Source: Bacteroides sp. UBA7333 (GTDB lineage: Bacteria; Bacteroidota; Bacteroidia; Bacteroidales; Bacteroidaceae). Taken from it: a stretch of 64,000 nt of DNA. Numbering within the stretch: position 1 is the stretch's first letter; every line of letters starts with the position of its first letter. The position numbers and the translations under genes were made by a program. The notes below the pieces were generated by a model. The model had not been told where the DNA came from, did no database searches, and saw only the letters and a program-made list of their open reading frames with translations. Of the stretch, positions 19,396 through 28,325 are shown piece by piece. The stretch covers positions 17,913-81,912 of the forward strand of contig DKPN01000014.1 in the NCBI GenBank assembly GCA_002471195.1, written 5' to 3'.

Positions 19396-22300
19396 ATGAA
19401 AAGATTTGCTGTTATTGTACTGATCCTATTATTAATAGGGTCGGTAAATCATGCAGAACAAACTGTCTCCCGTTTTCCTGAATACAGTTTAAATTCAGAC
19501 TCCGAACCCATTATCCTACAGAAGATTAATGAAAAGAAATGTGCGCTTTGGGTCGATTCTGTGATGAATAAGCTAAGCCTAAAAGAGCGAGTTGGGCAGC
19601 TTTTTATATATACCATCGCTCCGCTCGAGAATAAACGAAATTTAGATTTACTACACAATGCCGTGAGCACGTGCCATGTAGGAGGTTTACTGTTTTCGGG
19701 CGGGCAAACATTAGTACAGGCATCGCTTACCAACAAAGCTCAACAATTAGCCCAAGTACCACTACTCATCACATTCGATGGCGAATGGGGATTGTCGATG
19801 CGATTGAAAAACACTCCTGTATTTCCTCGAAATATGGTAATGGGATGTTTACAAAATGACTCATTAATTTTTGAATATGGCAAGGAGGTAGCTCGAGAGT
19901 GTCGTGAAATGGGTGTACAGGTAAACTTTGCTCCCGTGATGGATGTAAACGTAAATCCGAACAATCCGGTTATTAATACCCGATCGTTTGGTGAAGACCC
20001 TCAATTGGTAGCTCGCAAAGCTATTATTTATGCCAAAGGTTTAGAGAGTGGACGGATTCTTTCTGTATCAAAGCACTTTCCGGGTCATGGCGATACTGAC
20101 ATCGATTCGCACCATGCTTTGCCCACACTACCCTTCAATCGCGAGCGCCTAGATAGCATCGAATTATATCCATTCAAACAAGCCATCAATGCAGGATTAA
20201 GTGGCATGATGGTAGGACATTTAAATGTGCCTTCTATTGAGCCTGTTCAAAATCTTCCGGCTTCATTATCGCCTCGCATCATCGACGGATTACTAATTGA
20301 TGAATTAGGGTTTAATGGTCTGGTTTTTACCGATGCCTTAGTAATGAAAGGTGTTTCGAGCCATCGCAATGTATGTTTGCAAGCACTTATAGCGGGCAAT
20401 GACATGGTGTTGTCGCCACCCAATTTAAAGGTAGAGATTGATGCTGTATTAAACGCCATCGAAAAAGGGGAAATTTCGAAGGAACTGATTGATAAAAAAT
20501 GCCGTAAAGTACTAACCTATAAATATGCGCTAGGCCTCAACCGTAAACCTCATATTCAGATTTCGGGATTAGAGAATCGCATCAATACACCCAAAGCAAA
20601 AGAGTTAATCAACCAAATTCACCTATCTGCTATTACCGTGCTGAGCAACATAGACAATATATTGCCATTAAAACAGAAGGATGGCAATATAGGACTGCTA
20701 GAGATTAGTGACAAAACATCACTCACAACACTCAAACAGCAGATGCAAAAATATGGTTCGGTAGAGTCATTTCAGTTGGCCAAAGGGTTGACTCTTACCG
20801 ATAGAAAAGTACTACAACAGAAGTTACTGAACTGCCCTATTATTGTAGTAGCGATTAATGAATCGAAACTAGCCGAGTATAAACCATTTTTAGACGAATT
20901 GTCACAAAACAATAAATCATCGAAGATCATTTATGTATGCTTTGCACCTGCCAAAACGCTAACGCAAATAGAGAAACCCATCGCTTTAGCGTCATCGGTT
21001 ATTTTGGCTCATACAGGTTCGAATGAGGTTCAAACAAGAGTAGCCGATGTTTTATGGGCCAAAGCTACTGCCGACGGAAGATTGTCGATGAGTATTGGCA
21101 AACTATTTAAGGCTGGAACCGGTGTAACAATAGCACCGCCATCGACTAAAAAAGAGGTAATCTCGGCGAAAAAGGAGATGCCCGACATGAGAATGTTTTA
21201 TCGCGTTGATTCCATTGCCAAAGCAGGCATCAAACAAGGTGCTTATCCAGGATGCCAGATTGTGGTACTTCAAAATGGACAACTCGTATATCAACAGTCA
21301 TTTGGATCGCATACAGGAAAAAACATTTTATCGGTTAAAGATACCGATCTGTTTGACCTAGCCTCATTATCAAAAACATCGGGTACGCTATTGGCTGTTA
21401 TGAAATTGTATGACGAAGGAAAATTCAACTTAAGCGATAAGATTTCAAGCCATTTGACATGGCTCAAAAACACCGATAAAGCCAATATAACAATACGTGA
21501 ACTTTTATTGCACCAATCGGGATTGCCAGCCGGTATTAATTTTTATCAAGAACTGGTTGATAAAAAATCATACCAAGGCAACTTCTTTTCGAACAAACAA
21601 AACCAAAAGTATTCGGTAAAAGTGGGCAACAACCTATGGGCTACACCCAACTATAGTTTTATTGAAGGCATGACATCACCTACCCAAACGGCAACTCATA
21701 CATTGCAGGTGACAGAAAATCTATGGGTAAACAAAGAATTTGCTGCCCAAATGAAACAGATGATTGCCGATATACCATTGAAAAGTAAACAATACAGATA
21801 TAGTGATCTAGGTTTTATACTCTTGAAGTATTTGGTAGAAGAGCTATCGGGAAAAGAGATGGATCAATATCTGACAAAAGAGTTTTATGAGCCAATGGGA
21901 CTCGATAGAATCACCTATAAGCCAGCTGGTAAATTCGACATGAGCGAAATTATTCCGTCCAACAACGATCAGCTATTTAGAAAACAACTGATTAAAGGAT
22001 ATGTACACGATGAATCGTCAGCCTTGCAAGGTGGCGTGTCGGGAAGTGCCGGCCTTTTTGCAAATGCCGAGCAAGTAGCCTATCTATATCAGATGCTACT
22101 GAATGGCGGTACATTCAACGGAAAACGATATTTAAGCAAAGAGACTTGCAGATTGTTTACCACCGAAACATCAAAAATAAGTCGCCGCGGCTTGGGCTTC
22201 GATAAACCCGAACCAGATAGTAAAAAGGTGAATCTATGTTCGCCTTCCACACCATTGAATACCTTTGGGCATACAGGTTTCACCGGTACTTGCGCATGGG

Positions 22301-22434
22301 CCGATCCGGTTAATAATATTGTATATGTATTTTTGAGTAACCGCACTTATCCTACGGTATTAAATAAAAAGTTGATGCAACTCAATATTAGACCCGAAAT
22401 ACAAGAGGCCATATATTCGGCCCTCAAGAAATAA
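19396..22434 (+). CDS. nagZ: NagZ-type GH3 beta-N-acetylglucosaminidase fused to a beta-lactamase-fold serine hydrolase
   Basis: This exported fusion has about 1,012 residues. After a signal peptide (ending SVNHAEQ) comes a GH3 domain with the NagZ signature KHFPGHGDTDIDSHHALP (from about 226), including the Asp/His pair used as acid/base, and the nucleophile Asp in LVFTDALVMKG (about 312). A GH3 C-terminal sandwich follows. From about 600 to the end is a beta-lactamase/PBP-like domain (PF00144) with SLSK (Ser about 657), YSD and HTG in place of KTG. NagZ removes GlcNAc from GlcNAc-MurNAc fragments. In Bacillus subtilis a separate PF00144 protein, AmiE, then removes the peptide from MurNAc, so this may join both steps in one chain. 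ATG 19396 is preferred to the TTG three bases upstream. Confidence 0.9.
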   Translation: MKRFAVIVLILLLIGSVNHAEQTVSRFPEYSLNSDSEPIILQKINEKKCALWVDSVMNKLSLKERVGQLFIYTIAPLENKRNLDLLHNAVSTCHVGGLLFSGGQTLVQASLTNKAQQLAQVPLLITFDGEWGLSMRLKNTPVFPRNMVMGCLQNDSLIFEYGKEVARECREMGVQVNFAPVMDVNVNPNNPVINTRSFGEDPQLVARKAIIYAKGLESGRILSVSKHFPGHGDTDIDSHHALPTLPFNRERLDSIELYPFKQAINAGLSGMMVGHLNVPSIEPVQNLPASLSPRIIDGLLIDELGFNGLVFTDALVMKGVSSHRNVCLQALIAGNDMVLSPPNLKVEIDAVLNAIEKGEISKELIDKKCRKVLTYKYALGLNRKPHIQISGLENRINTPKAKELINQIHLSAITVLSNIDNILPLKQKDGNIGLLEISDKTSLTTLKQQMQKYGSVESFQLAKGLTLTDRKVLQQKLLNCPIIVVAINESKLAEYKPFLDELSQNNKSSKIIYVCFAPAKTLTQIEKPIALASSVILAHTGSNEVQTRVADVLWAKATADGRLSMSIGKLFKAGTGVTIAPPSTKKEVISAKKEMPDMRMFYRVDSIAKAGIKQGAYPGCQIVVLQNGQLVYQQSFGSHTGKNILSVKDTDLFDLASLSKTSGTLLAVMKLYDEGKFNLSDKISSHLTWLKNTDKANITIRELLLHQSGLPAGINFYQELVDKKSYQGNFFSNKQNQKYSVKVGNNLWATPNYSFIEGMTSPTQTATHTLQVTENLWVNKEFAAQMKQMIADIPLKSKQYRYSDLGFILLKYLVEELSGKEMDQYLTKEFYEPMGLDRITYKPAGKFDMSEIIPSNNDQLFRKQLIKGYVHDESSALQGGVSGSAGLFANAEQVAYLYQMLLNGGTFNGKRYLSKETCRLFTTETSKISRRGLGFDKPEPDSKKVNLCSPSTPLNTFGHTGFTGTCAWADPVNNIVYVFLSNRTYPTVLNKKLMQLNIRPEIQEAIYSALKK

Positions 22435-22478
22435 AAATAAACCGCTCATGAAAATGCTCATGAGCGGTTTATTTTTAT
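22431..22478. terminator. Bidirectional terminator hairpin between NagZ fusion and minus-strand locus
   Basis: A perfect 21-base inverted repeat (22431-22451 and 22458-22478, loop of 6) with GC core ACCGCTCATGA and A/T-rich outer arms sits between two convergent genes. The left arm overlaps the nagZ stop codon. Confidence 0.88.
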
Positions 22479-22501
22479 GTGCGATACAATACATCAAACA
22501 G

Positions 22502-24958
22502 TTACTCTACAACAAACTTAATCGTTTGATTGAAATCACCAATAACAACATGAATTAAATAAATACCTTTCGACAATCGATATAATGGTATACGATACTC
22601 ATAACTGCCGGCCAACAATCGATTCGTCATTTCATTCATCATCACCGACCCTTCGATATTATAGATATGGATATTTGCCTGCCCGGTTTTGTTTAAGGCA
22701 TAATGCAAAATAGCTTCGTCACCACATTTTTCAATATAAATAGGAGATGATATAAGAGAGTGAGAAACAAAACCAGATGGTGTTTTCTCCGGATAATAAG
22801 CTTTCAAATCTCGAAATGAAATTCGGGAATTAGTATACTGTTTACCCGATTTCATATACAGTTTTATGCCATTAAATGTAATGGGATATTCGGTTAAACA
22901 CAAAGGTTCGCTACCATTCATAAATGATATTACATAAACCGAATCTTTGCCATATTCGGGAGTTATTTTGGTTTTTAAGAATGAAGGGTGCTTCTTGGAC
23001 GAAAAGTCAACATAAAGTTCTTTTACCAAATCGTCTTTTATATCCAACTGAAACGATATTGAATCGGGAAGACTGTAGAGAGGTATCGATTTATTCAACT
23101 CCAATGAGGCCGAACGGCCGGTATTTACATCAAATAACATGTTAACTCCGTCGCTCCATCCAATGGGTAAGTTGGTATATTCAAATTGTACATTGGTAAA
23201 TGTGCCGGTTGTTTTATATGTCCACGTTGTGATATCTGAAAAAGAGTCGTGTATTTTCTCTCCCGAAGCCATTTCAACCTTTACCTTTACAGCTAGATAC
23301 AAATCTTCTAACATGCCTTCTAGCAGCGCTTCGCCTTCGGATAATCCGCGAGCAACACCATTCTCGACCGTACAGCATCCCGGATTGGATGATGTCCAGT
23401 TAAAAGCACCGGCATCAAGTGGATAGGTTTGAGCACCCGATACCGCTTCAATACCAATTGGGTACGTACGATTACCATCTAGCAATATTTCGGGTTCTGT
23501 AATTTTCACATTGTTTACTTCGGAAATATAGACATTCAGCACCGCTTGTTTGCCATCTTTCCTCGCTATAATCTTTCCCTTTCCCGATTGAGTACTTGCA
23601 TGAAACACTCCATCTTCATCGACATAGCCCATAGAGTGAGGAATACATTCGTATGTAAATCCTTGCACTCCTCTTTCTAATACTTGACCATAAGGATTGA
23701 ATGCCAATAGAGTAAGCGGACTAAGCGAAATAGACGTGGCATATAAACTGGGGGTAAGAAAAGCATACGATTCGATCTCGCTTGATTCGGGTGCAGTAGA
23801 TACGGCTAGCAATGCATCAGTGACAGGACGAATAGAACCACGCATGGGATAATTAAGCATCGTATGTTCTACTGCAATTGTAGCCGAACCACCACTATCA
23901 AAGTTGACTACGTTCCACGCACCATGAGCTATCATCCAATGGGCAAGATCAATACAGTTGACACCTGGACTTTGAACAGTACCTCCTTCGACTGTAGCAA
24001 TATAAAAAAGGGTTCCATCTTGCGATGTACCGGCCATGACACGTGCCGACACTTCATACTCACGACCATTCTCAAAATCGTTATATTCGCCATCATGCAA
24101 CTGCCCTTCGAATGCAATGCTTGGATATCCATGAAATCCGGCAATGATATTATTGAGCGGCGTACCAAATTTTTCTTTTATAAATTTTTGCGATATAGAT
24201 ACCTCATCGCCTACTTGTATTTTATTTTCGAAGGAAGCAATTTTCTCATTGCGGGCATACAACACACATTCGGTTGCAGAGGTTTGCAAAGGAGCGGTAG
24301 ACACCGCAATCACTTCGCACGAAATATCATTACTATTAAGCAACCATTTGCCCTTTGGTTTTAGCTGTATATATAGGCCTTCACCTGATAGATTACGGGC
24401 ATTGAGTGAATTGAACAATATACAATTGCCCGGCATTGAAGTAGCTGATGAATTAAAGAAATCGATTTTGACTTTGGAACCATCCTTCAATACCACATTA
24501 CCTTCGAGTTTAGGATAAAATACGCCTGCATGCCGATCTTCCGATACAGCAATCATCGATCTTCCCCAACCCGATCCATATGAAATTTCTCCATCGGTCA
24601 CATTAACACCAATGCAAATGCCTTGATCATACGAAAAGAAGTCATGATTGAATGCTGCGCAAACTTTATGCCCTGGTGTAGTATAACGCTTTGACATGCT
24701 CATCACTGTTTCACGAGATACATCGGGCACTTTATCGTGCGATTGCACTTGCCTAATTTCGGTATACGGATTGCTTAAGTCGACTGTTGTAAGCCATATC
24801 ACCACCGGTTTCTTAGAGTATGCTATTTTGGTATATTCTATACCCGTTGCCAATGAATAATGCTCTAATGTATCGGGGTCACCCCAATCGGGTGCTTGCG
24901 CCTTTGCACCTATCGATAATAAGCCAAAAGCGATTGCTAAAAGTACATTTCTTTTCAT
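22502..24958 (-). CDS. Phosphodiester glycosidase (NAGPA family), secreted, copy 1
   Basis: This 818-residue secreted protein belongs to the NAGPA family (PF09992, phosphodiester glycosidase). The family's human member removes GlcNAc from GlcNAc-1-phospho-6-mannose. After a signal peptide (ending GAKAQ) comes the catalytic region (about 80-390) with FNHDFF and NFDSGGSAT. The usual family block is DGGGSS, as in the two paralogues, so the second position here (DSGGS) departs from it. The rest holds Ig-like domains and a C-terminal T9SS type A sorting domain (YNIEGSVMMNEM, LSKGIYLIHVV). It is the last gene of the minus-strand locus, with a terminator-like hairpin between it and the amidase gene. 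Possible substrates are sugar-1-phosphodiesters of wall polymers. Confidence 0.85.
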   Translation of the reverse strand: MKRNVLLAIAFGLLSIGAKAQAPDWGDPDTLEHYSLATGIEYTKIAYSKKPVVIWLTTVDLSNPYTEIRQVQSHDKVPDVSRETVMSMSKRYTTPGHKVCAAFNHDFFSYDQGICIGVNVTDGEISYGSGWGRSMIAVSEDRHAGVFYPKLEGNVVLKDGSKVKIDFFNSSATSMPGNCILFNSLNARNLSGEGLYIQLKPKGKWLLNSNDISCEVIAVSTAPLQTSATECVLYARNEKIASFENKIQVGDEVSISQKFIKEKFGTPLNNIIAGFHGYPSIAFEGQLHDGEYNDFENGREYEVSARVMAGTSQDGTLFYIATVEGGTVQSPGVNCIDLAHWMIAHGAWNVVNFDSGGSATIAVEHTMLNYPMRGSIRPVTDALLAVSTAPESSEIESYAFLTPSLYATSISLSPLTLLAFNPYGQVLERGVQGFTYECIPHSMGYVDEDGVFHASTQSGKGKIIARKDGKQAVLNVYISEVNNVKITEPEILLDGNRTYPIGIEAVSGAQTYPLDAGAFNWTSSNPGCCTVENGVARGLSEGEALLEGMLEDLYLAVKVKVEMASGEKIHDSFSDITTWTYKTTGTFTNVQFEYTNLPIGWSDGVNMLFDVNTGRSASLELNKSIPLYSLPDSISFQLDIKDDLVKELYVDFSSKKHPSFLKTKITPEYGKDSVYVISFMNGSEPLCLTEYPITFNGIKLYMKSGKQYTNSRISFRDLKAYYPEKTPSGFVSHSLISSPIYIEKCGDEAILHYALNKTGQANIHIYNIEGSVMMNEMTNRLLAGSYEYRIPLYRLSKGIYLIHVVIGDFNQTIKFVVE

Positions 24959-24970
24959 ATTTGATAGATT

Positions 24971-25013
24971 TAAAAAGCAGGCAATATTTACCCTAAAAGA
25001 GAATATTGCCTGC
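24971..25013 (-). terminator. Terminator-like hairpin between amidase and phosphodiester glycosidase 1
   Basis: On the minus strand GCAGGCAATATT (arms 25013-25002 and 24988-24977, loop of 13) is followed by CTTTTTAAA. It lies 10 bases after the amidase stop, so copy 1 may be expressed at lower level by read-through or from its own promoter. Confidence 0.7.
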
Positions 25014-25022
25014 CAGGAAGAT

Positions 25023-27443
25023 TTATCGGATGATTATTTTTTGAGTTATAATTTTATTATCCTGCAACTCAACTTCGACAATATAAATATCGGGCAAACA
25101 ATGGTCCACCTTCATTTGACAAAGTGTAGTTTGCTGAATTAACGTGCCACCAATCGTATAAAGTTTCATTGATTTCACCTCTTCACTATCGACTGATAAT
25201 AGCTTTTGTTGTGCATCATAATAAAGATTCAATTCGTTTGATTCACCAATGATAATACCGGTATCTTTCTTATCATACAATAAAACATTATCCACATAAA
25301 CGATACCTGATTTTGTTAATGGCTGCTGTTTCTGACGTATAGATAAACCACTCAACTGATAGTGTTTATTTTCTGCCAACGATTTCAAGTCGACCTCAAT
25401 AAACTTCCAATCATTAAAGGTTAAGTCATCTGCTTTAATGCTTTCTAAACCATTAGAATCGTCTTTGAAATGTAGCCATACTTCATTTCCGGTTAAATCG
25501 CCGGCTAGGTGTAGACCGATAGCCTGTCGATTGGTTACATCGACCGAACTCTTTAAATTGTAATGCATCACACCGTGGCCTGCATCATTTACAAAGTTCA
25601 TAATAAGCTTGCAGGAAGCATTTCCAAACAATTTCTTATCCGCAGCCAATGAAAAATTGAATGAAGCCACCTCTGCACTCTTGCTCGAATTGAAAGCAAA
25701 TTCATCGGTATGATTTATCTCTATAGCCACAGGCTGATTGCTGACCGCCATATTTACAGCTTTAAATGTATAATCGTAGGTATCAACAATATCTATATCA
25801 TCAACATCCATCATATTACGATCAATCACCACGCGATAGGTCTCATTTTCGACTAGATTCTCTGATAAATTAAACATAAATGAGCCAAAAGAACCACCAA
25901 TGCTATTCAATTTTATTGAACGCGGTGCTTTCGTCATCTCTTCGCCTTTAGAGTTATATACCTTTAGTCCTTCACGCGCAAGAACCGTATTCAGTTTATT
26001 ATCGAATCGGAAGTCGAATTGCACTTTACCATAGTGCACCTCTTTGATATCGGGTGTGGGATATGCCGCCAACATCACAAGACGATTTCGATTAGCAGTA
26101 GTAAACTTTAAAACAAAATCATTTAGCATGCTAATATTACCGGGATGTTTTAAGCTCTTGTCAATTGTTATGGTATAGTCGGTCGATATCGCTAACGGCT
26201 GGTTCGGAGAAAAAGTCATGCGATGTTGACTGTCAGAGAAAGTAATAGTACCCTCCACATGAGGTTCGATTGAAAACGCGTTGATAGCCGATTGTTCATC
26301 GACATCCCAATTAAAATCGAACACAAACTTGCTGCCACAACCTACCAATTGTCCTTCGCTCACTTTAGGAGAATAATCAATTACTTCAGGAGGCGTAAGA
26401 CGCTGTTTATTTAACATCGAATTCAGATAAGTGGTTTCGCCGGCTTTCACCTCCAATTCATAGTTTTCACTAAAATAATCGGGAGCACTTACATTGACGG
26501 TATATTTTCCAGGGGCCAATTGTTTAAAAACAAACACACCATTATTTATTATCGCATCGGTAGTATAGGTCAAATTTCCGGGATTTACAGTGATTACCGC
26601 ATTGGATAGACATAGCAACTCATCTTTTGATCCTCTGATTTTGACATATGTATCTAAGTTTTTGTTGCGACTATCGTGCACACTACCGGCAATATTTCCT
26701 GAAGCGATGGTGCCACCATCAAAAACTTCACAAAACGATTTATAAAAGTGCCATGCTTCGAGCCATTTGTACTCCATATTCATTAGACGCATGGTTTCGG
26801 GGATATAATCGTGCATCGATCCTTCCGAAATACATCCCGGTACGGCCAATCCGCGTAATACACCATAACCATTGCTCCAACCCATCACCAAGCGCGCAAA
26901 TGTTTTATCGCCGCGTACCGTATAGTTGGATGCCCAACAGTTGACTTCGTTGCTATATTGATGTTTTGCAATGACGCTACTTATTTCACGACTTCTGTCC
27001 GAACATGGAGGAGGCGAAGGATAAGTTTCGGTATCACCCGGATCGACACCCGCATAGAGTTGTAAAATATAATTGGTAACACCCGCATTCGAATGTATTG
27101 ACAACATGTAGTCGGCGTTACATTCATTGGCTTCGGCTACTATCTGGCTCAAGGGCAAATCATCGGCAGTGGTATTTGTAAGACGACTCATATAGGTTGT
27201 TGCATTAGCCGATCGCAATAAATCTCTCAGTTGCAAACCTTTATCCAAATTAGATTGCGATTCCCAAAAACCATTCGGATCGCCCTGTGTATAAGGAGGA
27301 ATCACCATGTTACGGTCGTCGCTATCGTAACCACCATGTCCGGGATTAATATAGATCACAACTCCTGATAGATTTTGCGAATGACATAAACTTGTTATTA
27401 GTAACAAGATGAACAACGATAAAATTTTCTTTGCTTGTTTCAT
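25023..27443 (-). CDS. Secreted N-acetylmuramoyl-L-alanine amidase (Amidase_3) with Ig-like domains
   Basis: This 806-residue protein should cut the bond between MurNAc and the stem peptide. The signal peptide ends near CHSQ. The Amidase_3 zinc site is visible: His36 in NPGHGG, Glu61 in FWESQSN, His117 in SIHSN, plus the catalytic Glu207 in ISEGSMHDY. After the catalytic domain (to about 235) comes a carboxypeptidase-regulatory-like domain (APGKYTVNVSAPDY), bacterial Ig-like domains, a carbohydrate-binding-like region and a T9SS C-terminal sorting domain (SMKLYTIGGTLIQQ, PDIYIVEVEL). T9SS export means it probably acts outside the cell on foreign or shed wall. It is co-directional with the propeller and NAGPA genes of the locus. 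Confidence 0.9.
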   Translation of the reverse strand: MKQAKKILSLFILLLITSLCHSQNLSGVVIYINPGHGGYDSDDRNMVIPPYTQGDPNGFWESQSNLDKGLQLRDLLRSANATTYMSRLTNTTADDLPLSQIVAEANECNADYMLSIHSNAGVTNYILQLYAGVDPGDTETYPSPPPCSDRSREISSVIAKHQYSNEVNCWASNYTVRGDKTFARLVMGWSNGYGVLRGLAVPGCISEGSMHDYIPETMRLMNMEYKWLEAWHFYKSFCEVFDGGTIASGNIAGSVHDSRNKNLDTYVKIRGSKDELLCLSNAVITVNPGNLTYTTDAIINNGVFVFKQLAPGKYTVNVSAPDYFSENYELEVKAGETTYLNSMLNKQRLTPPEVIDYSPKVSEGQLVGCGSKFVFDFNWDVDEQSAINAFSIEPHVEGTITFSDSQHRMTFSPNQPLAISTDYTITIDKSLKHPGNISMLNDFVLKFTTANRNRLVMLAAYPTPDIKEVHYGKVQFDFRFDNKLNTVLAREGLKVYNSKGEEMTKAPRSIKLNSIGGSFGSFMFNLSENLVENETYRVVIDRNMMDVDDIDIVDTYDYTFKAVNMAVSNQPVAIEINHTDEFAFNSSKSAEVASFNFSLAADKKLFGNASCKLIMNFVNDAGHGVMHYNLKSSVDVTNRQAIGLHLAGDLTGNEVWLHFKDDSNGLESIKADDLTFNDWKFIEVDLKSLAENKHYQLSGLSIRQKQQPLTKSGIVYVDNVLLYDKKDTGIIIGESNELNLYYDAQQKLLSVDSEEVKSMKLYTIGGTLIQQTTLCQMKVDHCLPDIYIVEVELQDNKIITQKIIIR

Positions 27444-27452
27444 AACAGTCTA

Positions 27453-28307
27453 TTATTTAATATTCAACACTATAATTTTTCCTTCGATGGTATGATAAGC
27501 TATTTTATTGCCACTTGCCGTAGCAGTAGGATTCATTGCTATCTCTTTGGGGAGCGATAAAACTTGAGAGCTATGTCCATCGAAACTTTTTATCACAATT
27601 TGGGATGAAGTAATGAAATCGCCATTATCCCGATCGTTCATCCCCACTATCTTATCGTTGCCACACCAAGACGGTGCATTAAGCTTTCCCAAGTTGCTTA
27701 AAACGGTTCCATTGACATCGCATATATATGTGCCTTTGCCTGTTGCCGTAAACAATATTTTGGTTCCATCGGGTGATAGTGATCCCCAAATATAGCGAGA
27801 CTCATTGCCCAAGGGATCTAACGAAATGGTTTGTCCCTGCTTTTCGATATAGAGTTTTAAATTTTTAGTATATGCAGCAACTACACCTGCTGCATTATTA
27901 CGAAGCAGCGAGCTATTTGAAAGGCGTGGTATAAAACTTTCATTCTCGCACACCTTTGTTTGATGATGAACGGTATTGAAACACATCACCTTCTCATGCT
28001 TGCGGGCTTGTTTGGTTTCTACCTTCTTATAATAAATCGAATTTTCGTCAATATTAAAATAAGGTTTGTATCCCGATGATTCGCTCGTACTTATTGTCTG
28101 TGTCGATTGATTGGAAAAATCATAAAGATTTAATCCATAATAATTGTCGGTTGTAAAAAGTAGTTGGCTACCATCTTGACTTAAAACCGGATGATAAGCC
28201 ATGCTGCCAATAGGGAGTTGCGAGCGTTCCGTAACAGTTACCACTTGTGCATACATCATCGATGTACAATAAAGCAGCACGGTTATTGCCAAAAGTTTCT
28301 TTCTCAT
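27453..28307 (-). CDS. TolB/WD40-like beta-propeller protein, secreted
   Basis: This 284-residue protein has a signal peptide (ending MMYAQ) and PD40/TolB-like propeller repeats, seen in SQDGSQLLFTTDN and SPDGTKILFTATG. No catalytic motif is visible and there is no T9SS tail, so it may stay in the periplasm as a binding or scaffold protein. It lies 18 bases from copy 2 of the phosphodiester glycosidase and 9 bases from the amidase, which places it within the same transcript. Its job is unknown. Confidence 0.75.
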   Translation of the reverse strand: MRKKLLAITVLLYCTSMMYAQVVTVTERSQLPIGSMAYHPVLSQDGSQLLFTTDNYYGLNLYDFSNQSTQTISTSESSGYKPYFNIDENSIYYKKVETKQARKHEKVMCFNTVHHQTKVCENESFIPRLSNSSLLRNNAAGVVAAYTKNLKLYIEKQGQTISLDPLGNESRYIWGSLSPDGTKILFTATGKGTYICDVNGTVLSNLGKLNAPSWCGNDKIVGMNDRDNGDFITSSQIVIKSFDGHSSQVLSLPKEIAMNPTATASGNKIAYHTIEGKIIVLNIK

Positions 28308-28325
28308 ATTATTATGATTTTATTG

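Noticed and set aside
19396..22434. Resistance beta-lactamase
   Set aside because: The beta-lactamase-fold domain is fused to NagZ and has HTG in place of KTG; the context points to muropeptide processing.
23864..24364. Plus-strand open frame of 166 codons
   Set aside because: It lies entirely inside phosphodiester glycosidase 1 on the opposite strand and shows no recognisable motif.
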